Part shown: in pieces, positions 1-7,408 of the stretch
Layout of the letters: each line of letters begins with the position of its first letter
How positions within the stretch are numbered: the stretch's first letter is position 1
Origin: CAZDUS01 sp964508705
GTDB lineage: Bacteria > Verrucomicrobiota > Kiritimatiellia > CAIKKV01 > CAITUY01
Assembly: GCA_964508705.1 (NCBI GenBank)
Contig: CAZDUS010000022.1
Location: 1 to 33,313, forward strand
Reading direction: 5' to 3'
DNA: 33,313 bases
Notes under the pieces: model-generated
The model's database searches: none
Told to the model about the DNA's origin: nothing
What the model saw: the letters and a program-made list of their open reading frames with translations, nothing else
Made by a program: the position numbers and the translations under genes

Positions 1-2350
1 TGGTCAGGAAGAGGAGGTTCTCCTGACTGTTGCGGGCCTTGGAGGCGGCGAGGGCGGCGACGGGGAGGGGGGTGGGGAGGGGGAGATGTGAGACGTGAGA
101 CGTGCGACGTGGGGAGGGGAGGGGGAGGGACGAGGGATGAGACCTGAAACCTGAATCAGAGGGGGAAGAAGATATGGGATGTGGGATGTGGGATGTGGAG
201 AGTTTTTTGCGGAATGATTGGAGTTCGGCGTCGGGGAAGAGAGGGCTGGGGGTGGGAGACTTCGGGAAGGCGCCGGCATTGAGTCCGGCCACGAGGACGA
301 CTTTGAATTGCAGGCCGGCGATGTCGTAGGGGTTGAGAATCCAAACGCCGGATTCGTCGGGGGGTGTGGCGGAGACGGTGATGTTTTCGAGGGCGCGATT
401 GAGAAGATCGACAATGTCGGGCCAGGAGACGGAGGTGCCGTTGTCGCGGTTGATAAGGGTGTGGCGGCGCAGGGTGGAGAGGGTGTCGGTAACGGTTTCC
501 CATGCGGCGTTGTTGAGGAGGATGGCTTGGGTGAGGGGGGAGGGGGAAGGGGACGTGAGACGTGAAGCGTGAGACGTGAGACGTGAAGCGTGAGACGTGA
601 GACGTGAAGCGTGAGACGTGAGAGGTGAGGAGGGAGAGGGTTCAGGGGAATTAGGAATTGCAAATGACGAATTACGAATTGGGGGAGGGAGTGAAGATTG
701 AACTGTGATTAGTGACTCAATTCTTTTTTGGAGATCGGTTAGGCCGGCGTCGAAGGTGGTGATGTTGGGGGCGCCGAGAATTGAGTGGAAGGCATGAACG
801 GCGAGGTTGGCGTAGGCTTCGGCAGAGGGGCGGTCGGGGAAGCGGCGCCGTTGCATGACGTAGGTTGTGAGACGACGGGAGAAGCGGACGGGATCGTCGA
901 TGATGGGCTCGACGCCGGAGCGGATGATGTCGTCGGCGAGTTGGAGGGGGTCGAGATGGGATGTGGGATGTGGGATGCCCGCCTGCCCCACGCAATCGTG
1001 CGGGGCGGGCGGGTGGGATGTGAGGGGAGATGGCCAAGACATCCAGGGGCTTTGGAGGAGGGCACAGAAGAGGTCGCGTTCGCGGGTGGCTGAGAGACGG
1101 GCGAGATTGATGAAGGTCTTGACGATGGGGACAGAGAGGACGGGGGCCCCACGTCGGAAGTAGTATGGGATGTTGAAGCGGGAGAAGATGTCCATGATGG
1201 CATCGGAGGCGGCACCGAGGTTGCGGGAGACGAGGCAGATGTCCTCGGGGCGGAGCGGGTCGGGTCTGTCGTGGAGTTCCCATGCGATGCGGCGGGCGAG
1301 GTCCTCGATTTCGCCGTAGGTGCCGACGGAGCAGGAGAAGCCGACGCAGGTTCGGGCTTTTTTGGCGAGGGCGGGATCCTGCATGGCGTAGCCTTCGCGC
1401 AGACTGGTGAGCCCCTCGATAGCGGAGCGGGTGGCGGAGGAGTGGTATTGGCAGTCGGCGGCGGCGGACTGGGGGTCCCCAAAGAGGAGGCGACCCGCGC
1501 CACTGATGAGAGAGCCGCCCCACCAGTCCTGCTCATAGTCGGCAAGGATGTGTTCAACGATGACGTGGTCCTTGCCAAGTTGGTTGGTTAGGGCGTGGAT
1601 GAAGGATTCCTGGAACGGGGCAATCCAGCGGATGGCTTTGAAAGTGACGGTGTTGGCCTGGCGCAGGGCGAGGGGCCAGTGGTCGCGCGGGCCGGATATC
1701 AAGGCGAGGATGGCGGCGTTCAGGGAGGCGTCGTCGATAAAGCCTAACGATTGGCAGACTTCGATATAGGTGGTGTAGAGCGCGGCGAGTTCGGGGTTCT
1801 TCGGAGTCTGGGTGTCGGCGGCGAGCAGGGCGAGGAAGTCGGGTGCGCGGTTGGCGAGCGGGGCGATGGAGGCGATCAGTTGGGCCAGGGTTTCTTCGAG
1901 GGCGGCGGGAGCGAGTTCCGATAGAATTTTGGATTTGCCGGAGTGAGTCGCGCGAAAGCGGACGACAGTTTCGACGATGGCGAGTTCGCGGTCGAGGTCG
2001 GTGGGGGGGCGGGGGGTGTGGGGAGGGGACGTGAGAGGTGAAGCGTGAGACGTGGGATGTGGGATGTGCGCGAGGGCGGCGGTGGCGCAGTCGCGGATGA
2101 GGGATGAGAAGGTGATGTGGCCGCGACTGTCGAAGAAGGAGGTTTGTTCGAGTTGGCGGCGTTGAAGTTGGCGTAGGGAGAGGGAGGTGGGGTGGATGGT
2201 GAGGTGGGAGGGAACGTGAGACGTGAGAGGTGAAGCGTGAGAGGTTGGGGATGTGGGATGTGGGATGTGGGATGTGAGGGATCCACCGTCGTCCTGCTTC
2301 GCGGTACTATGGAGGACAGGGCGGTGGGATTTTGGTTTGTTGGCACTCAT
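1..2350 (-). CDS. AddB-like helicase/exonuclease, 3' end off window
   Basis: The frame is open from an ATG at 2350 to the left edge, at least 783 codons, and the C-terminus is missing. Upstream the frame stays open to a stop at 2465-2467, so an ATG at 2392 is an alternative start; neither has a good ribosome site. Family signals are PTSLSLRQLQRRQL near residue 60, GEIEDLARRIAWEL and EDICLVSRNLG near 340-370, LLQSPWM near 440, and IAGLQFKVVLVAGLNAGAFP near 675-690. The last resembles the GLNxGxFP signature of AddB/RecB-type UvrD-fold helicases that carry a PD-(D/E)XK nuclease domain, and that nuclease would lie outside the window. Such proteins process double-strand DNA ends for recombination. 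The frame is interrupted, without stops or frameshifts, by five low-complexity repeat blocks rich in LTSHASR and SHIPHPTS. No AddA partner is visible. The family call rests on short motifs only. Confidence 0.62.
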   Translation of the reverse strand, partial: MSANKPKSHRPVLHSTAKQDDGGSLTSHIPHPTSPTSHASPLTSHVPSHLTIHPTSLSLRQLQRRQLEQTSFFDSRGHITFSSLIRDCATAALAHIPHPTSHASPLTSPPHTPRPPTDLDRELAIVETVVRFRATHSGKSKILSELAPAALEETLAQLIASIAPLANRAPDFLALLAADTQTPKNPELAALYTTYIEVCQSLGFIDDASLNAAILALISGPRDHWPLALRQANTVTFKAIRWIAPFQESFIHALTNQLGKDHVIVEHILADYEQDWWGGSLISGAGRLLFGDPQSAAADCQYHSSATRSAIEGLTSLREGYAMQDPALAKKARTCVGFSCSVGTYGEIEDLARRIAWELHDRPDPLRPEDICLVSRNLGAASDAIMDIFSRFNIPYYFRRGAPVLSVPIVKTFINLARLSATRERDLFCALLQSPWMSWPSPLTSHPPAPHDCVGQAGIPHPTSHLDPLQLADDIIRSGVEPIIDDPVRFSRRLTTYVMQRRRFPDRPSAEAYANLAVHAFHSILGAPNITTFDAGLTDLQKRIESLITVQSSLPPPIRNSSFAIPNSPEPSPSSPLTSHASRLTSHASRLTSHASRLTSPSPSPLTQAILLNNAAWETVTDTLSTLRRHTLINRDNGTSVSWPDIVDLLNRALENITVSATPPDESGVWILNPYDIAGLQFKVVLVAGLNAGAFPKSPTPSPLFPDAELQSFRKKLSTSHIPHPISSSPSDSGFRSHPSSLPLPSPRRTSHVSHLPLPTPLPVAALAASKARNSQENLLFLT
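62..200. repeat. In-frame repeat block 5 in the AddB-like gene
   Basis: The block combines GTGAGAC-type heptamers (about 85-115), GACCTGAAACCTGAATC-like sequence (about 139-156) and GGGATGT heptamers (about 174-195). It encodes a Ser/Pro/His-rich linker near residues 717-763, directly after the GLNAGAFP motif region and before ALAASKARNSQENLLFLT. Confidence 0.72.
533..690. repeat. In-frame repeat block 4: three exact 21-bp units
   Basis: Positions 552-572, 573-593 and 594-614 are three identical 21-bp units, each made of three related heptamers, followed by a partial copy. On the coding strand each unit encodes LTSHASR. The block continues to about 690 with AATTCGTAATTCGTCATTTG-type sequence (minus strand), the same words that fill the spacers near 5940 and 7200. 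Confidence 0.85.
955..1024. repeat. In-frame repeat block 3 with a GC-rich hairpin
   Basis: GGGATGT heptamers flank an imperfect GC-rich inverted repeat at about 978-1013, with CCCGCCTGCCCC on one side and GGGGCGGGCGGG on the other around an ATCG loop. The coding strand reads through it as PPAPHDCVGQAG followed by IPHPTSH. Recognisable AddB-like sequence (LLQSPWM before, LDPLQLADDII after) continues in the same frame on both sides. Confidence 0.7.
2020..2070. repeat. In-frame heptamer repeat block 2 in the AddB-like gene
   Basis: The same vocabulary occurs here: GTGAGAGGTGAAGCGTGAGAC followed by GGGATGT heptamers. It encodes HIPHPTSHASPLTS near residues 94-110. Coding resumes immediately afterwards with DLDRELAIVETVV in the same frame. 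Confidence 0.72.
2199..2280. repeat. In-frame heptamer repeat block 1 in the AddB-like gene
   Basis: On the plus strand the block mixes GTGAGAC/GTGAAGC-type heptamers with four consecutive GGGATGT-type heptamers. On the coding (minus) strand it encodes a Ser/Thr/His/Pro-rich stretch near residues 24-51, between the start and the first family-like segment. Confidence 0.75.
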
Positions 2351-2433
2351 GGTTCTGGCTGGGCAGTTTACCCAATCGCGGCCGGAAAGCATGCCTCTTT
2401 TTGCGGGGAGGTTGAAGCAGAGGGTTGCTGATC

Positions 2434-2485
2434 GGCGCGTCAAGCCGCGCCGGCGAAAACGGCGTCAAGCCGCCGTACTCCAAAT
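2434..2485. repeat. Paired-hairpin element, copy 1
   Basis: There are two perfect 6-bp stems with the same hexanucleotide loop: GGCGCG-TCAAGC-CGCGCC at 2434-2451 and ACGGCG-TCAAGC-CGCCGT at 2459-2476. A short linker containing GAAA lies between them, and ACTCCAAAT follows the second. It sits between the HAF-type gene and the AddB-like gene, both on the minus strand. Related elements occur at 8512-8565 and 17728-17780. Confidence 0.8.
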
Positions 2486-2501
2486 AATTAACGATCCAAT
2501 A

Positions 2502-4601
2502 TTATGGCAGGGAGACTTTGAGTTGGAAGAAGGAGGCGGGGGATTCATTGGTTGCGGTGACTTTGAGTGTGCCGGCTTCCGTGGTGAGGTTATTGGTCAC
2601 GGGAGAGAAATCTGTGTCCAAGTTTGTTGAGCAGAGGAGTTGGTAGTTGCGGTTGGATATGGCGGGGTGGGCAGTCAGGAGAACGGTGTTGTTACTGATG
2701 GTTACGCCGCTGATGAAGAAGCGTGAGTTGCCGTTGGTCGGATCAGTGCCGGCGATATATTCCTGATCGGCGGTCAGTCTATCGTTATCGGTATCCAGTG
2801 TGGCGACCTGGCTGAGATCGTTGCTTTCGGGATAGAAGTCGTGGAGCCAGGGGTGCGGGGTGCCGCTGGCGCTGAGGCGGGTTGTGAAGGTGGCTTGTAT
2901 GGTTCCGCTGGCTTGGATATTGGACCAGCAGAAGTTGAAGTTCGTGTGGTTGTTGTCGAAGGGATAGGCAATGGAGGCGCTGTTGGTGAGGATGTCGTTG
3001 ATGCGGCAGAGTGGATTTGCCTGGATGACAAAGGTCTGGTTGGCTCCGCTCGCGACGCTGACCGCGCCGGTTGGCGAGATGGAGCCGTTGGGTCCCGCGG
3101 AGGAGGTGATGGTGTGGCTGGAGGGGGCGGAGGCGGAAAGGATGAAGGGGGAGAACGATGTGGTGGAGAAGGTGATGGTGTGGTTGACGGAATCCACAAC
3201 GGTGCCCGCGATGGGCTCCCAGGCTAATGTGTTGCTGTTGTAATGAAGGATGGTCAGGTTTGCCTCGGGGCCGGGCAAGGCGTTGTGATTGTAATAGAGG
3301 GTGACTTGTGCGGCGCCACCGAAGGAGCCACTGAAGGATAAATTCCACATTTGCAGGGGTGTGTTGGCGGGGATCGAGGGATCCAGCGCCGCGAGGAGTC
3401 CGGCATATTGTGAATTCCAGTAGCTGGCATCGCGGGATGCGTCGTAGGTGCGGTTGAATACTCCCGGTGAGAGGACATTGGTAAAGCCAACATTGACTCC
3501 GCTGACGGTGCCGGTTTGGATGACCATGATTTGGGCGCCCGGTTCCGGGATGTAGGTGGAGGGGGTCAGGAGGACGTAGGTTGGGCTGGTGTAGTATCCG
3601 GATTTACGGGCTTGAGCGAGGATGACGTTGTGATTGTTGACAGCAACAGCACCTTCGATAACCCAGCCGCTGGCAGAAGGATCGAGGCAGCCGTTCAGGT
3701 TTGTGACTGTCAGGGTGTTGTTTTGGACAGATGCCATGCAGCCTGCGGAGGCGCTGATGGTGCCGACAACAAGACCGTTGTTATTGATGTCGTTGAATTG
3801 CAGGGAACCGTCAATCCATTCGACGATGGTGTTTGATGGGTAGTTGTAAACGTAGGCCTTGTATTGGCCACCCGACAAGCGTTCGCCTACGATCACTTTG
3901 GAGGAGTTCATGGCTCTAATATAAGCCGCGCTGGCACCGGCAAATGCGGTCAGGTTTGATTTTACGACGCTTGTTCCTATCAGTTCGCCAATCCTGTAGA
4001 ATTTATTGGTTCCGGACAATTCCACGTAGGCTACTTGACCGTTTTCGTTCATGGCGGCACTGTCCCGCAAACTGTTGGCGAGCGATGCGCATACAGCGTA
4101 AGTATTGCTGTTGTCGGCGTTGTGGATGAATGCGCCGCCAGTGGAGCCCAAGCCTCCTGCAATCAAAATCCTTCGCCCATTGAGGCCGTTGCCGACGGCT
4201 TCGTAGGTGCAAGAGACTTCATTGTACAGTAGTTCTGCGCCGCCTTGAAGGAATCGAACACTTTTCTGCCTATTCTCTGTGGCATGTTTGGAGGAGCCGA
4301 AGACTACTCCGCTTTGACTGATCGTGTAGCCCTTCGAGGTTGGACGGGTGGAGACAAGGAAGGGGAAGCGAACCAAGGGGTTGGTTGGGGCTGAAAGATT
4401 TCACACGATGGCTTGGTTTGTGATCCAATTGACATTGTCTATATAGGTGCCGCAGGCCTGGCCGGCGTCGTTTACGTCGTACCATTGGCTTGCGCCATTG
4501 GGGAGTGGCAGGACGGTGACCTTGTAGGAGTCCCAAGCCTGGGAGATAAAGGGTGTGAGGATGAAGAGAAAGAGGATGCTGGTTGTTTTTAGTGTCTTCA
4601 T
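2502..4601 (-). CDS. Secreted HAF-repeat/InlB-like protein, interrupted by in-frame TGA
   Basis: Read as one gene, this starts at an ATG at 4601 preceded by AAAGGA and encodes a signal peptide (MKTLKTTSILFLFILTPFIS). A HAF-type repeat follows (YDVNDAGQACGTY), then a TGA at 4401-4403 directly after NQAIV. The same frame continues to 2502 for over 600 codons. HAF repeats usually end in a pattern like 'AFLW', so TGG to TGA is the simplest explanation. Further on are a second HAF-like stretch, a probable InlB B-repeat (GPNGSISPTGAVSVASGANQ), a calcium-binding-like DTDNDRLTADQEYIAGTDPT segment, and a C-terminal domain common in secreted proteins of PVC bacteria. The function is probably extracellular or surface. 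It may be a pseudogene or a sequence error. A downstream TTG at 4376 would lack the signal peptide. Confidence 0.7.
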
Positions 4602-4708
4602 AATGTGCTGTTCCTTTACGCAATGATATCCGCAAGACGTGGGGACTTTATGAAAGTCCAAGGTGTATTTCAAGAAAGCAGGGAGGCGGGTTGTTTGAGG
4701 GGAGGCAG

Positions 4709-4733
4709 ACGGGCGTCGGAGAGCGACGCCCGT
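4709..4733. terminator. Perfect 10-bp hairpin downstream of the aldo/keto reductase
   Basis: ACGGGCGTCG and CGACGCCCGT pair perfectly around a GAGAG loop. The hairpin lies 18 bases past the reductase stop and before the HAF-type gene on the same strand. Its position suits a transcription terminator, but no T-tract follows on the minus strand, so a GC-rich dispersed repeat is an alternative. Confidence 0.45.
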
Positions 4734-4751
4734 ACAAAATGGAATGAATAG

Positions 4752-5885
4752 TTATTGAGCGGCTTTTTTTCTGGCGTCTTCGGCGAGCCAGCGGTCTACC
4801 TCGGTGCGGATTTCCTTGAGGCGCTTGATGATGGGAAGTTTCTGGGTGCAGGCTGATTCGCAAGCGCCGCATTCGGTGCATTGATCCAGCTTGTTTCCCT
4901 CGCGGAGAATACCCCAATGCCAGTTCAGGCGGTTGGTGATGCTTTCGGGTTTGCCGGAGAGCATGTATTGGTTGTAGGCGTCCATGAGTTTCGGGACGCG
5001 AATACCCTGAGGACAATCATCGCAGTAGGCGCAACCGGTACACATTTCGTTGAAGGCTTCGCGAATGGACGATCGGATGAGGGCAACTTGGTCGGCAGTG
5101 AGGGGTTTGAAGCCGTTAACGGCTGACAGGGCTTCGGTGAGATGTTGACGGTTGGCCATGCCGACCAGAGTGATGGTGATGCGCGGATCGTTGATGAGGA
5201 AACGGAGTGCGCCTTCGACAACGGTTTCTCCGGGTTGGGTGCGGACGAAATCAAAGCGGTCAGGGTGTTGAGGGATGATGCCGCCACCGAGCGGGTTCAT
5301 GACGACGACGGCTTTGTTGAGCGCGTGGGCAGTGGTGAGGGCTTCTTCGCGCAAGGCGAAGTTCATTGCGGAATAACCGAGCAGGACGCCTTCAAAGGGA
5401 TAGTCGCGGAGGACGGCGGCGATTTCGTTTCCCTTCATATGGGACGAGACGACGATGTGGCGGATCAGGCCTTCCTCCTTGAGTTTCTCGATGCCTTGCA
5501 GGGCGCCTTTGGCACGACGGTCGTTCCATGCCTGCTGATCGAGGAGGCACCAGACGTGATAGAAATCGAGGGCGTCCACCTGCAGGCGCTTGAGGGATGT
5601 TTCGCAGTCACGACGGACATCGTCGGCGGTGGCGCCGAAGGTTTTCGAGGAAACATAGAAAGGGCGCTTGGCCTTGGAAGCGTTCATTTCCTTGAAGGCG
5701 ACGCCCATGAGTTCCTCGGATTTGCCGTAGCCCGGCGCAGTATCGAAATAGTTGATGCCGGAGTCGTAGCAGGCTTTGACGAGGTCGGCGCAGGCGTCGA
5801 CGTTGGTTTGATCGGCGAATCGCATGCCGCCGAAGCCGAGGGTTGAGACTTGGATGCCGGTGGAGCCGTAGGGTTTGTAGATCAT
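4752..5885 (-). CDS. Aldo/keto reductase with C-terminal 4Fe-4S ferredoxin domain
   Basis: The 377-residue protein has an AKR TIM-barrel. The catalytic tetrad fits Asp48, Tyr53 (NYFDTAPGYGKSEE), Lys81 and His110 (LDFYHVW). The C-terminal ferredoxin-like part carries CxxCxxCxxCP at Cys282/285/288/291 and CxxCxxCxxxC at Cys336/339/342/346, consistent with two clusters. This fused architecture is common in anaerobes and is usually annotated as an oxidoreductase of unknown substrate, so electrons may pass between NAD(P)H and the iron-sulfur centres. The start MIYKPYGSTGIQVSTLGFGG matches the usual family N-terminus. The spacer upstream is heptamer-like repeat (GGGTTAG/GGATTAG), which leaves no ribosome site. 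It is probably transcribed alone. Confidence 0.9.
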   Translation of the reverse strand: MIYKPYGSTGIQVSTLGFGGMRFADQTNVDACADLVKACYDSGINYFDTAPGYGKSEELMGVAFKEMNASKAKRPFYVSSKTFGATADDVRRDCETSLKRLQVDALDFYHVWCLLDQQAWNDRRAKGALQGIEKLKEEGLIRHIVVSSHMKGNEIAAVLRDYPFEGVLLGYSAMNFALREEALTTAHALNKAVVVMNPLGGGIIPQHPDRFDFVRTQPGETVVEGALRFLINDPRITITLVGMANRQHLTEALSAVNGFKPLTADQVALIRSSIREAFNEMCTGCAYCDDCPQGIRVPKLMDAYNQYMLSGKPESITNRLNWHWGILREGNKLDQCTECGACESACTQKLPIIKRLKEIRTEVDRWLAEDARKKAAQ

Positions 5886-5960
5886 GGGAGTTTGGGGTTA
5901 GGGATTAGGGTTCGGGGTTCAGGAAATAAGAAATAAAAATTACGAATTATGAAGTATGAG
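5886..5960. repeat. Repeat-filled spacer, entering the glycosyltransferase 3' end
   Basis: Degenerate GGGTTAG/GGATTAG/GGTTCGG units are followed by AATTACGAATTATGAAGTATG-like sequence. The stop codon of the glycosyltransferase (5947-5949) and its last codons lie within this repeat vocabulary. Confidence 0.65.
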
Positions 5961-7116
5961 TTGTTAATTGTGAGTAGCAGTTAGAGAGACGGGTTTTGAA
6001 CTCTTCGAAGTTATAGAGGGAGTGGATGAGGGCCGCGCCTTGGGTGGCCAGTTTCTGGCGGCGTTCGGGGGAGGCGGCGAGTTGGGTAATGTCTTTGGCA
6101 AAGGAGTCGGGATCGGGTTGGGTGAGGCAGGCGGTGGTGTCGTTGAGGATGAGGCGGTTAGCGGGGGTGTCGGTGGCGACAATGGCGCGGCCGGCCTTGA
6201 GGTAGTCGAGCAGTTTGAGGGGGGTGTTGACGCCGGTGAGGCGCGGGGAGAGGAGGATGTCGGCGGCGGCCAGATAGTTGGGGAGGATATCCGGGGCGAT
6301 GTGGCCGGCCCAGATGACAGCGGCCTCGGCATGTTGGCGGCGTAACTGGGCAGTGCGGGTTTGGATTTCCGTGGGGGTGCCGCCGATGATGACAAAGCGG
6401 GCGTGGGGGTTGGCGGCGATGACCTTGGGGATAGAATCGAAGAGGAGTTCAATGCCTTGATAAGCGGCGAAGGAGCCGACATAGGTGATCAGGATGTCGC
6501 TGGAGGAGGTTTGCAGTTGGCGGCGGACGGCGGCGGTGCGGGCGGGATCGGCGTCGATTCGGGAGGATGGGATGTCGGGAATGTGGTGGACGGGCTTGCC
6601 GGTATTCATGGCGCGGACTTGAGCGACGAGGCCGGGGCCGGTTCCGATGACGGCATCGGCGCGGCGGGCGGCGAAGAGTTCCACCTTGGTGTAGGCCCAC
6701 ATGATGAGGTTGCGCAGGGACTTGCCCTGATGGGAGGAGGGGTCGGAGTGTTTTTCGAAGACGAGTTTGGCGCGGGCGAGCCATGCGATCAGGACGCCGA
6801 TGGGGCCGGTATCCTCGACGGTGTGAATGACGGCGTAGCGACGGGTGAGGATGAGTTGGAGGGCTTTGAACAGGATAAGGACATCGAAGGCGGCCTTAAG
6901 GAGCGAGGGGCCGATGGCGATTTTTTTGGCGCGGAACCAATTGGGGACCCGGATAACGGTGACGCCGGGGATAATGCGGGAGTCCCCGATGGGCAGGGTG
7001 AGCAGGTCGACGGTGTAGCCGGATTCGGCGAGGGCGGTGACGTCGAATCCCACGCGAAGGGGAGAGCCGCGCCATTGGAAAAAAGGTTGAGAGCAAAGGA
7101 AGAGAACCCGCTTCAT
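5947..7116 (-). CDS. Glycosyltransferase family 4-like protein
   Basis: The 389-residue protein starts at ATG 7116 (MKRVLFLCSQPFFQWRGSPL), where homology-like sequence begins. The upstream extension in the same frame is repeat-derived and rejected. The N-terminal half is a GT-B acceptor-like domain with an HTVEDTGPIG segment. The C-terminal half has a Rossmann nucleotide-sugar part with ITYVGSFAAYQGIELLFDSI, FVIIGGTP, AAADILLSPR and GVNTPLKLLDYLKAGRAIVA, the usual GT4 donor-site signature. It likely transfers a sugar from a nucleotide donor to a cell-surface glycan or lipid; the substrate is not predictable. No other glycan genes adjoin it. The last residues (QLTTHTS) and the stop are encoded by spacer-type repeat sequence, suggesting the original end was replaced or extended. 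Confidence 0.85.
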   Translation of the reverse strand: MKRVLFLCSQPFFQWRGSPLRVGFDVTALAESGYTVDLLTLPIGDSRIIPGVTVIRVPNWFRAKKIAIGPSLLKAAFDVLILFKALQLILTRRYAVIHTVEDTGPIGVLIAWLARAKLVFEKHSDPSSHQGKSLRNLIMWAYTKVELFAARRADAVIGTGPGLVAQVRAMNTGKPVHHIPDIPSSRIDADPARTAAVRRQLQTSSSDILITYVGSFAAYQGIELLFDSIPKVIAANPHARFVIIGGTPTEIQTRTAQLRRQHAEAAVIWAGHIAPDILPNYLAAADILLSPRLTGVNTPLKLLDYLKAGRAIVATDTPANRLILNDTTACLTQPDPDSFAKDITQLAASPERRQKLATQGAALIHSLYNFEEFKTRLSNCYSQLTTHTS

Positions 7117-7124
7117 GGTGGGAA

Positions 7125-7330
7125 ACTGTATCGTATCATGGGGAAAAGGCAAGGGGGGAGGGAGTGGGAAATGGAGGGAGTGGGAAATTTGAATTATGAA
7201 AGATGAATTATGAAGTATGAAATGGGGAATAAAGGGGAATGTCCTACCACGAAGAGTACGAAGAGCGCGAAGGGGGAGGGAGGGGCGATTAAGATTAAGA
7301 TTATGATTATGAGTAAGAGGGTTTTGGGAA
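7125..7330. repeat. Repeat-rich divergent spacer
   Basis: The 292-base spacer between the divergent glycosyltransferase and M42 genes is mostly short repeats. It holds GGGAGTGGGAAAT twice, GAATTATGAA-type units (7194-7220), CACGAAGAGTACGAAGAGC, and GATTAAGATTAAGATTATG hexamers (7288-7315). I see no gene in it. Only the last 60 bases look like ordinary promoter sequence. Confidence 0.7.
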
Positions 7331-7351
7331 GGGGAGGTTGAATACGTGGGA

Positions 7352-7379
7352 TTGACGATTTTTGGGGTCGTGATACCTT
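7352..7379 (+). promoter_or_regulatory. Candidate sigma70-type promoter for the M42 peptidase
   Basis: TTGACG at 7352-7357 and TACCTT at 7374-7379 are separated by 16 bases. AAAGGA follows shortly before the ATG at 7409. The -10 box is weak. Confidence 0.35.
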
Positions 7380-7408
7380 TGGCGGGTCTCTGGGAAAGGA
7401 ACTGAAGC

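Noticed and set aside
552..622. Possible CRISPR array in the 21-bp tandem repeat
   Set aside because: There are no spacers; the units are contiguous and continue an open reading frame.
717..1578. Two long minus-strand reading frames rich in Arg/Pro and Ser/Pro
   Set aside because: They are out of frame with the AddB-like sequence and have low-complexity composition; the frame that holds family motifs is the one running from 2350 to the edge.
2434..2485. Possible CRISPR or integron-type repeats
   Set aside because: Units are short hairpin pairs with different stems and no regular spacers; only one pair occurs per locus.
4401..4403. Selenocysteine or genome-wide TGA recoding
   Set aside because: Other genes in the window stop normally at TGA, and no SECIS-like hairpin was recognised just after this codon; a Trp codon change is simpler.
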